From positions 1 through 10,843 of the forward strand of contig JAWOAV010000024.1 of the NCBI GenBank assembly GCA_046498365.1: a DNA stretch of 10,843 bases, in the 5' to 3' direction. Below the pieces are notes generated by a model that saw only the letters and a list, made by a program, of their open reading frames with translations, was not told where the DNA came from and searched no databases. The stretch comes from B1SED10-16 sp046498365. GTDB lineage: Bacteria; Desulfobacterota; Desulfobacteria; Desulfobacterales; Desulfosalsimonadaceae. The position numbers were made by a program, and so were the translations under genes. This document shows, one piece after another, positions 6,355-10,843 of this stretch (the first letter of the stretch is position 1; every line of letters starts with the position of its first letter).

Positions 6355-7409
6355 AAAAAGTCATTCTTGTCATCCTTGCGGCCCTGGTTGCCTATCTCGC
6401 GTTCTGGCCCGTACCCATTGACCCGGTCGCATGGGATGCGCCCGCGGCGCCGGAACTGGAAGGTCCTTATGAAAAAAATGACAGGCTTGCCGATGTGGTG
6501 CGGATCGCGCAGGGAGAGGGGGTCGGTCCAGAAGATGTGGTCGTAGACGCGGACGGCCGCGTATACACCGGGTATGAAGACGGCAGGATCATGCGTTTCG
6601 ACAGTGACGGCGGTAATGCCAGACAAATTGCCAATACCGGCGGCAGGCCCCTGGGGCTGGTGTTTGACAACGAGGGCCAGTTGATCGTGGCCGACGGCTA
6701 CAAGGGGCTGCTTCGCATGAATGCGGACGGCGGCATAATAGAGGTGCTGAGCACCGAAGCAGACGGCGTGCCGTTTGGCTTTACCAACAATGCGGATGTG
6801 GCGGCGGACGGCACGATCTATTTTTCGGATGCTTCTTCCCGTTTCGGCCCGGAGAGGAAGGCTGTTGACGACATTATTGAACACGGCGGCAACGGTCGCC
6901 TCCTTCAATACGATCCGCAAACCCGGGAGACCCGTGTGCTGCTTGACGGCCTGCAGTTTGCCAACGGGGTGGCAGTGGCGCCCGACCAGGAATCGGTGCT
7001 GGTAGCCGAAACCGGCAACTACACCATCATACGGTATTGGATCGGGGGAGAACGTGCAGGGGAGCATGAACTCTTTTATGAAAACCTTCCCGGCCTTCCG
7101 GACAACATTTCGAGCAACGGGCGCGACACTTACTGGGTCGCGCTGTACGCCCCGCGCAATGCGCTTCTGGATGCGATGTCGGGATACCCGTTTTTCCGCA
7201 AAGTCGCTTTCCGGCTGCCGAAATTCGTACAGCCCAAACCGGCTGCACACGCGTTTGTGCTGGGGCTTTCCCTTGACGGGAAGGTCACCCACAACCTGCA
7301 GCATGCCGGCAAGGACAGCTATCATCCGATCACCGGCGCCTTTGAGGCGAACGGCAAACTCTTCCTGGGCAGCCTCGCCACCCCGGCCATCGGCGTACTG
7401 GACCTCTAA
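6351..7409 (+). CDS. Membrane-anchored SMP-30 / strictosidine synthase-like beta-propeller
   Basis: 352 residues. Residues 3-20 (KVILVILAALVAYLAFWP) are a hydrophobic N-terminal anchor or uncleaved signal, so the rest is expected in the periplasm. The remainder has repeated propeller blades with D-x-D-G turns (VVDADGRVYTGYEDGRI, VFDNEGQLIVAD, VAADGTIYFSD). FANGVAVAPDQESVLVAETG (N205) and GLPDNIS (D251, N252) are the conserved blocks of the strictosidine synthase/APMAP branch, whose members include calcium-dependent lactonases and arylesterases. Substrate is unknown. AGGAGGG precedes the ATG at good spacing inside the patatin gene, and the two genes overlap. Pairing with a lipase suggests a joint role in ester or lactone turnover, which is inference. 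Confidence 0.88.
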   Translation: MKKVILVILAALVAYLAFWPVPIDPVAWDAPAAPELEGPYEKNDRLADVVRIAQGEGVGPEDVVVDADGRVYTGYEDGRIMRFDSDGGNARQIANTGGRPLGLVFDNEGQLIVADGYKGLLRMNADGGIIEVLSTEADGVPFGFTNNADVAADGTIYFSDASSRFGPERKAVDDIIEHGGNGRLLQYDPQTRETRVLLDGLQFANGVAVAPDQESVLVAETGNYTIIRYWIGGERAGEHELFYENLPGLPDNISSNGRDTYWVALYAPRNALLDAMSGYPFFRKVAFRLPKFVQPKPAAHAFVLGLSLDGKVTHNLQHAGKDSYHPITGAFEANGKLFLGSLATPAIGVLDL

Positions 7410-7411
7410 AA

Positions 7412-7470
7412 AAAAGGGGGACGCCCATAAAAAGGGGGAAGCCCATGAAATAATGCGTTTCTAGAAAAAA
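7412..7470 (+). repeat. Partial tandem copies of a REP-like repeat
   Basis: A first short copy, AAAAGGGGGACGCCCAT (7412-7428), is followed directly by a fuller copy at 7431-7470 that begins AAAGGGGGAAGCCCATGAAA and ends with TTTCTAGAAAAAA. The 29 bases 7442-7470 are identical to 10629-10657, and their inverse is present at 10665-10693. Only one arm is present here, so no full hairpin forms. It lies directly after the stop of the beta-propeller gene. Confidence 0.8.
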
Positions 7471-7497
7471 GGGCGGATCCCTTATCTTTACCTCCCT

Positions 7498-7540
7498 AAA
7501 AAAAAGATGGGGAGGGGCAGTATGCCCCTCCCCATCTATC
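7498..7540 (-). terminator. Strong intrinsic terminator of the secreted-protein gene
   Basis: AGATGGGGAGGGGCA (7505-7519) and TGCCCCTCCCCATCT (7523-7537) are perfect 15-base complements around a three-base loop. On the minus strand the stem is followed by eight T (plus-strand A-run 7498-7505), the classic rho-independent form. It lies 70 bp past the stop at 7608. On the plus strand no T-run follows, so it should act in one direction only. Confidence 0.92.
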
Positions 7541-7607
7541 AGCTTCCTGAACAACGGACTCAGGTAAATTCAGTATTGTATCCGATGCGCAGTGTCATAG
7601 TGAGCTT

Positions 7608-8840
7608 TTACCGGTATTCCACTTCCCAGTGCCCGAAAACAAAAAATGGTTCTTCCGCGGAAAATGGCTCGCCAAAGTCCGCATTGTCGTCCCCCCCCGG
7701 TGCGCCTGTGAAATTCATCTCATCGCTGATGGCCAGATGTTCATCACCTAAAACAATTTCATACTCATAGCCAAATTTTTCTATTGTGTTGTTGAATGAA
7801 TAAGTTGCGGTATAAGTTCCATCACCATTATCGGTTATATCGTAAAAACCAATGATGTTTTCCCCTTCCGTTGGGTTGCCGGCCTGGATATCATATGGAC
7901 CCTCGGGATATTCGTTGTACATGAACCATTTACCTCGGGGTAAGATGTAATTGCCCATTCCCGTTGCAGAATCGTCTCCGCCGGGAATGCATCTGAAAAC
8001 ACGCATGGCATCAAGGTCATAGCCGTCAGTATTGCCCGTATAACCAGAAGTTGCTGAAACGTCATCCGGTCCCTCTATGGGACAGTTGAGTGCCGTTACA
8101 AGTGAACCGTTGCCGTTCAAATAAGATCCGCCATTGTCACCCTCACCATAAACGTCAGCCGTGATGTCCACCAGGTATACACCCTCTGCGCAAACCACTT
8201 CTTCTGGCAGGTTAAACTGGGTCCAGCCGATGGTGTTTGCGTAATAGAAAGAGTTCTGATCAAAATCGCGATCTACTCCCGGCAGATAGGATTCTGCAAG
8301 CTCAATTCTCCTGGCGGGATCGACATACGCGATTCCGGTTCTGTTCCAGGCAATGCCGGCATAATAGCCGATGCCGTTATCGGTATTACCGTACTCAACG
8401 ATTGTTCCATCACCGTTCCTAATTGTTGCGTTGGTCAGATAGACCAAGACTGCCTCCACCTGCCATGAGTTCCCGCTGCCCCAGGTCACTTCGGCAAATT
8501 CGATATCAGGCACTCCGTCTACATTCATGAATTTGTCTTCAAAGGCATACTCAACCCATTCGCGTGAGGCCACTGCGAAGAACCGTTCATTGAATCCACT
8601 GACACCCGGCATGGCATCAAATACACCCAGGGCATTGTCCGGGCATAACCGTTGCGCATGTGTCCATCCATTGTAAGGTCCCATTTTTACAGGCACTACA
8701 GGTCCTGCGTCGGCAACCTCATCTGCATACATCACAAGATAGGGATCAGTCGGATCCAGCGGCGTTACCCCGAAAGCGGGCATCCCAAACAGCGACAGCA
8801 TCAGTGACAACGAAACAAGAGCCAATAAAGTTTTTTTCAT
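7608..8840 (-). CDS. Secreted protein of unknown function under riboswitch control
   Basis: 410 residues from ATG 8840, with AAGGAG seven bases upstream. Residues 1-24 (MKKTLLALVSLSLMLSLFGM, then PAFG) are a clear Sec signal peptide, with likely cleavage after AFG. The mature part is acidic and rich in Gly, Asp, Asn and aromatic residues, has few cysteines, and contains a beta-strand-like motif DNGDGTYTATYSF near residue 340 that is common in Ig-like surface repeats. No C-terminal sorting tail, anchor or lipobox is seen; the end is FVFGHWEVEYR. I do not recognise a family. A GEMM aptamer and terminator lie in its leader, so it is probably a surface, matrix or adhesion product made when cyclic dinucleotide is high. 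A single-gene unit ending at a strong terminator. Confidence 0.82.
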   Translation of the reverse strand: MKKTLLALVSLSLMLSLFGMPAFGVTPLDPTDPYLVMYADEVADAGPVVPVKMGPYNGWTHAQRLCPDNALGVFDAMPGVSGFNERFFAVASREWVEYAFEDKFMNVDGVPDIEFAEVTWGSGNSWQVEAVLVYLTNATIRNGDGTIVEYGNTDNGIGYYAGIAWNRTGIAYVDPARRIELAESYLPGVDRDFDQNSFYYANTIGWTQFNLPEEVVCAEGVYLVDITADVYGEGDNGGSYLNGNGSLVTALNCPIEGPDDVSATSGYTGNTDGYDLDAMRVFRCIPGGDDSATGMGNYILPRGKWFMYNEYPEGPYDIQAGNPTEGENIIGFYDITDNGDGTYTATYSFNNTIEKFGYEYEIVLGDEHLAISDEMNFTGAPGGDDNADFGEPFSAEEPFFVFGHWEVEYR

Positions 8841-8870
8841 TTTTGTGCTCCTTTCAGCTAATTATTGAGT

Positions 8871-8906
8871 AAAAATGGAAGTGCATATTTATCAATATGC
8901 ACTTCC
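8871..8906 (-). terminator. Second terminator-like hairpin in the leader
   Basis: GGAAGTGCATATT (8877-8889) and AATATGCACTTCC (8894-8906) are perfect 13-base complements around a four-base loop. On the minus strand the stem is followed by A and five T (plus-strand A-run 8871-8875), and it ends about 20 bases before the ribosome binding site. It could be a second intrinsic terminator, a processing or stability hairpin, or an operator. No alternative pairing partner was obvious by eye. Confidence 0.55.
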
Positions 8907-8984
8907 TGTCCCGGCGACTTCGCCTTGGCATCATTTTGAATAGGCTCTTTTTTTGTAAACCATTTGGTAAGCGGAGCGATGGTC

Positions 8985-9029
8985 AAATAAAAAAGCCGGA
9001 TCACCTTTTTTCAATCAAGGCAACCCGGC
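8985..9029 (-). terminator. Riboswitch expression-platform terminator
   Basis: On the minus strand GCCGGGTTGCC (9029-9019) can pair over 11 positions, with G-U wobbles, with GGTGATCCGGC (9005-8995), followed by TTTTTTATTT. The first strand is also the 3' segment of the GEMM aptamer. Terminator and folded aptamer are therefore mutually exclusive, and ligand binding should allow read-through into the gene at 8840. Confidence 0.82.
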
Positions 9030-9082
9030 TGTCTCGTAAGACCCGTGGTATTCCGTCCCCCGATCACTCGGGGTTTGGCTTT
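9018..9082 (-). ncRNA. GEMM-I (cyclic di-GMP class) riboswitch aptamer
   Basis: Read on the minus strand, the order is AAGCCAAACC, a short hairpin (CCCGAGTGATCGGGG), GGGACGGAATACC, ACGGG, a hairpin GTCT-TACG-AGAC, then AGCCGGGTTGCC. This follows the GEMM consensus GGCAAACC, GNRA-type hairpin, GGGACGCAAAGCC, variable hairpin, GGTAGCGGGGTTACC. Aligned to the Vibrio Vc2 aptamer, the 21-46 pair is changed from G-C to C-G on both sides, a compensating change that supports the fold. Position 20 reads as G, which favours cyclic di-GMP over the A20 variants that bind 3',3'-cGAMP; this is by hand alignment. The loop of the first hairpin is not a clear GNRA match. The overlapping terminator and the position upstream of a secreted-protein gene fit known GEMM units in Geobacter relatives. 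Confidence 0.85.
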
Positions 9083-9095
9083 TTCTTGGAGCAGA

Positions 9096-9157
9096 AAAAA
9101 TAAATAGCCAGCAAAAAGCATATGAATACATTTCGCTGGTTATTTATCGGCTATTTT
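9096..9157 (-). other. Inverted repeats between promoter and aptamer
   Basis: AAATAGCC (9103-9110 region) can pair with GGCTATTT (9149-9156), and alternatively AAATA-CCAGC-type arms pair across 9103-9141 (CCAGC at 9109-9113 with GCTGG at 9135-9139). On the minus strand the inner stem is followed by TATTTATTTTTTC, a terminator-like tail ahead of the aptamer. This may be the leader's first hairpin or a remnant; its function is unknown. Confidence 0.4.
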
Positions 9158-9182
9158 AGTGCACCTCGTTTTAAGCTGTCAC
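9153..9182 (-). promoter_or_regulatory. Sigma-70-like promoter of the riboswitch transcript
   Basis: Read on the minus strand: GTGACA (9182-9177), an 18-bp spacer and TAAAAT (9158-9153), five of six matches in each box. Transcription would start near 9146, giving a leader of roughly 305 nt that contains the aptamer and both hairpins. An AT-rich stretch (9197-9215) just upstream could act as an UP element. The insertion sequence begins 42 bp further upstream. Confidence 0.55.
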
Positions 9183-9224
9183 CTGCACAAGCAACGAATT
9201 TTTTTAATATTTAAACTAATAAGT

Positions 9225-9243
9225 CATTAGTGTCCGGTTAAGA
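9225..9243. repeat. IS4-family left inverted repeat
   Basis: The end CATTAGTGTCCGGTTAAGA matches the other end at 17 of 19 positions. The transposase stop codon (9240-9238) lies inside it. Confidence 0.85.
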
Positions 9244-10407
9244 ATCAAATAATTTCAATTGGATATGATACGATACTACATTAGTATTGTAATCGTTATC
9301 TGTCAATGCCTGATAAATGGGCATTCTTTCAAAAAGGGATATGCTTAGTATTTGTAAAATTGTGTAAAGACTCGACTCAATTTTCAAGCGCTTTTTCATG
9401 ATCGCAACCAGCACGTAAGTTGAGATTGCGATCCAAATCTGAGTTTTAACGGCATTCTCAGAAGTGCCATAAAAACTTTTTATTCTCAGGTGCTGCTTTA
9501 TCCATTTAAAAAATATTTCCACCCGCCATCTGCAGCGGTATAGGTCTGCAATTGTAATGGCCGGTAAAGAAAACTGATTTGTCAGAAAGGAGAATGTTCT
9601 CCCTTTTTCAGCATCGAAAAATTTTATGCGGCGAAGCTTATCCGGATAATCTTTGCTGCTGTTAATACCCGTGGGCACGACGATTTGATCACATCTGATA
9701 TTCTGGCTTTTATCAGCTTCTCGTGAATACAGACGGCGTAAGCCGGTGTTTGTTTTCGATCGTGTTACAAATATTGCTGAACATTGATGCATATGGTAAA
9801 GCCGCTGAAAATCCAAATAAGCGCGGTCCATGATATAAATAGCGCCCGGTTCCGGTACAAGATGATCAAGCGCATTGACATCGTGTACCTTGCCGTCCGT
9901 GATCCAGATGAAAGCTGGAATACTGCCGCGTAAATCCAATAACGTATGCAACTTGACAACGGACTTGGTTGTTCTGAATCGCGCCCATGGAAACATTGAA
10001 AGGCAAAGGTCGATGGTTGATGAATCCAGGGCATAAACTGTCTCTTGTAAATCAAGGCCAAAGTCGGTATCAGCGTAAAGTTTGCGTGCCTCATGGATCA
10101 GAATTTGGGCAAAGTCACCATAAATACGCCAGTCTCTTATTTCATTGGCATCTGCCATGGTACTGCGGGCGACAGTTCCCCGGATACCCATATGGTAAAG
10201 CTTGCTTTGCATGACCCTGAGGCAGCATTCGATATCACGCAAGCTCTCGCGGTAAGTCAGCTGGGCAAATGCCATACACAAAAATTGACTGTAACATGTA
10301 AAAGAACGAATACGGTAATTACCGTTATAGCGATTGACGCATTGACGAAATTTTTTCTTCGGGAGGAAATCGATGACCTGGGAAAAAACGGTCTGGCCTT
10401 TGTTCAT
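9238..10407 (-). CDS. IS4-family DDE transposase
   Basis: 389 residues, complete. The N-terminal ~70 residues (FSQVIDFLPKKKFRQCVNRY ... YRESLRDIECCL) are the DUF4372 domain that precedes the catalytic domain in one IS4 branch. The RNase H-like core has D128 (YALDSSTID), D194 (YIMDRAYLDF) and E297 within the Y-(2)-R-(3)-E-(6)-K signature (Y290, R293, E297, K304), so all catalytic residues are in place. AAGGAA lies about nine bases before the ATG, and the stop codon falls in the terminal inverted repeat. The reading frame is uninterrupted, so the element may still be active. Confidence 0.95.
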   Translation of the reverse strand: MNKGQTVFSQVIDFLPKKKFRQCVNRYNGNYRIRSFTCYSQFLCMAFAQLTYRESLRDIECCLRVMQSKLYHMGIRGTVARSTMADANEIRDWRIYGDFAQILIHEARKLYADTDFGLDLQETVYALDSSTIDLCLSMFPWARFRTTKSVVKLHTLLDLRGSIPAFIWITDGKVHDVNALDHLVPEPGAIYIMDRAYLDFQRLYHMHQCSAIFVTRSKTNTGLRRLYSREADKSQNIRCDQIVVPTGINSSKDYPDKLRRIKFFDAEKGRTFSFLTNQFSLPAITIADLYRCRWRVEIFFKWIKQHLRIKSFYGTSENAVKTQIWIAISTYVLVAIMKKRLKIESSLYTILQILSISLFERMPIYQALTDNDYNTNVVSYHIQLKLFDS

Positions 10408-10536
10408 GGTAAGGTTCCTTTCGGGATTTTCCCGTCAGAAGACCATAAAACCATGATTTCGGCAAATTCAAATCGATCCCTTTATTTTTTGTCAGTATAT
10501 TTAATGATTATGGTATATTAATTCATTTTTTCAAAA

Positions 10537-10555
10537 TCTTAACCGGACAGTAGTG
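10537..10555. repeat. IS4-family right inverted repeat
   Basis: The plus strand reads TCTTAACCGGACAGTAGTG, the inverse of the left end with two mismatches. It is followed at 10556-10564 by ATAATAAGT, the second copy of the target duplication. Confidence 0.85.
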
Positions 10556-10581
10556 ATAATAAGTATTTGTTCAAAAATAGG

Positions 10582-10616
10582 CAACATATTTTTTTTGTTG
10601 GTTGAAAAAAATGTTG
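10582..10616. repeat. AT-rich inverted repeat
   Basis: CAACATATTTTTTTT (10582-10596) is complementary, with one bulge, to AAAAAAATGTTG (10605-10616). On the minus strand, downstream of the ABC-F gene and the REP hairpin, it adds a T-rich stretch and could help end that transcript. It lies between the IS target site and the REP hairpin; no gene is seen here. Confidence 0.5.
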
Positions 10617-10618
10617 TA

Positions 10619-10705
10619 GGGGGGGAGACCCATGAAATAATGCGTTTCTAGAAAAAATGGCCCATTTTTTCTAGAAACGCATTATTTCATGGGCGTCCCC
10701 CTTTT
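10619..10705. repeat. REP-like element: perfect 32-bp inverted repeat
   Basis: Bases 10629-10660 and 10662-10693 are exact reverse complements around one central C, giving a 65-nt perfect hairpin. The arms contain CCCATGAAATAATGCG and TTTCTAGAAAAAATGG. Outside the arms are a G-run (10619-10625) and a matching C-run (10697-10701). One arm recurs at 7442-7470. The form (G-run, imperfectly variable core, inverted pair) resembles REP elements mobilised by Y1 (RAYT) transposases, but no such gene is in the window. It probably also works as the transcript end for the ABC-F gene. Confidence 0.85.
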
Positions 10706-10843
10706 GTCTTTTGCGGCTTTTGCTTCGAGGGTTTCCCAGCGATGGTGGGCATGCGCGATTTCTTTTTCAAGGGCGAGGAGGCGGTTTTTTGCCGCGGCGA
10801 TTTCGTCGCTGTTGTTTTTGTACAGCGCCGGGTCCGCCAGGCG
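10682..10843 (-). CDS. ABC-F family ATPase, C-terminal end (partial)
   Basis: The frame is open from the right edge for 53 residues and stops at TAA 10684-10682. The sequence LADPALYKNNSDEIAAAKNR, then LLALEKEIAHAHHRWETLEAKAA, matches the C-terminal coiled region of ABC-F proteins such as Uup, where a helix pair ends in a conserved xRWExLE block. ABC-F proteins act on the ribosome and lack membrane domains. Both ATPase domains lie outside the window. The last residues (RGTPMK) and the stop codon are encoded by the REP-like repeat, so the natural C-terminus was replaced or extended by the repeat. Confidence 0.75.
   Translation of the reverse strand, partial: RLADPALYKNNSDEIAAAKNRLLALEKEIAHAHHRWETLEAKAAKDKRGTPMK

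Larger units (their letters stand above)
9225..10555 (-). mobile_element. IS4-family insertion sequence, 1331 bp, apparently intact
   Basis: One full-length transposase gene lies between inverted ends. The ends, read inward, are CATTAGTGTCCGGTTAAGA and CACTACTGTCCGGTTAAGA, matching at 17 of 19 positions. The flanks are CTAATAAGT (9216-9224) and ATAATAAGT (10556-10564), a 9-bp target duplication differing at its first base. The near-perfect duplication shows simple transposition into AT-rich intergenic DNA, probably fairly recent. Confidence 0.88.

Noticed and set aside
6285..7325. 346-codon minus-strand frame opposite the beta-propeller gene.
   Set aside because: It is the complement of a GC-rich gene with clear SMP-30/strictosidine synthase motifs; the antisense translation has no recognisable domain.
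7412..7470. A CRISPR-like array from the repeated GGGGGA-CCCAT units.
   Set aside because: There are only two unequal adjacent copies without spacers, and the other copies are far away and inverted; the pattern fits a REP-like element.
8900..8935. A possible second GEMM aptamer on the minus strand (GCCAAGGCGA...CGCCGGGACAGGAAG).
   Set aside because: It echoes the GEMM motif, but the conserved AAACC and the 3' receptor strand are missing and the sequence runs straight into the 8877-8906 hairpin. It might be a degenerate copy but is not supportable.
9144..9178. Sigma-28-like -10 box GCCGATAA on the minus strand upstream of the riboswitch.
   Set aside because: The only TAAA upstream is 18 rather than about 15 bases away, and a better sigma-70 pair (GTGACA/TAAAAT) overlaps the site.
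10093..10521. 142-codon plus-strand frame opposite the transposase start.
   Set aside because: It is antisense to an intact IS4 transposase and crosses its ribosome binding site; no family marks.

Overview
The window looks like a chromosomal stretch from a Gram-negative bacterium, most likely a sulfate-reducer-type Desulfobacterota (former Deltaproteobacteria). That placement is inferred, not proven. It rests on the mixed GC content with AT-rich intergenic DNA, a GEMM-type riboswitch close to the Geobacter-style consensus, a PAS-GGDEF protein with a cysteine-bearing PAS domain, and two families of palindromic repeats of the kind common in that phylum.

Layout from left to right. The N-terminal third of a nitronate monooxygenase-type flavoenzyme runs leftward off the edge (1-365, minus). 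A divergent plus-strand group follows: a complete VapBC toxin-antitoxin pair with a readable promoter and operator (577-1294), a cysteine-rich DUF3795 protein (1332-1880), an uncertain 38-residue ORF (1971-2087), a three-PAS diguanylate cyclase with intact GGEEF and I-site (2084-3910), and a small two-helix membrane protein overlapping its end (3882-4124). Converging on these from the right are a small unrecognised acidic protein with a TTG start (4130-4471, minus) and a TrhA/hemolysin III membrane protein (4539-5219, minus). A nested palindromic, MITE-like element (5258-5431) separates this pair from a plus-strand two-gene operon: a patatin-like phospholipase (5569-6354) and a membrane-anchored SMP-30/strictosidine-synthase-like beta-propeller (6351-7409). 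The operon promoter appears to take its -35 box from the end of the palindromic element.

The most interesting part is 7498-9182 on the minus strand, a complete second-messenger-controlled transcription unit. It has a sigma-70-like promoter, a GEMM-I (cyclic di-GMP class) aptamer, an intrinsic terminator sharing the aptamer's 3' strand, a second hairpin with a T-run, a strong ribosome binding site, a 410-residue secreted protein of unknown function, and a near-perfect intrinsic terminator. The overlap of terminator and aptamer predicts an ON switch: ligand binding prevents termination. The diguanylate cyclase about 4 kb away could supply the ligand, but that link is inference.

An intact IS4-family insertion sequence (9225-10555, with inverted repeats and an almost perfect 9-bp target duplication) lies 42 bp upstream of the riboswitch promoter. 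Beyond it are a REP-like repeat forming a perfect 32-bp hairpin, also found in partial copies after 7409, and the C-terminal end of an ABC-F ATPase (10682-10843, minus), whose last codons and stop lie inside that repeat.
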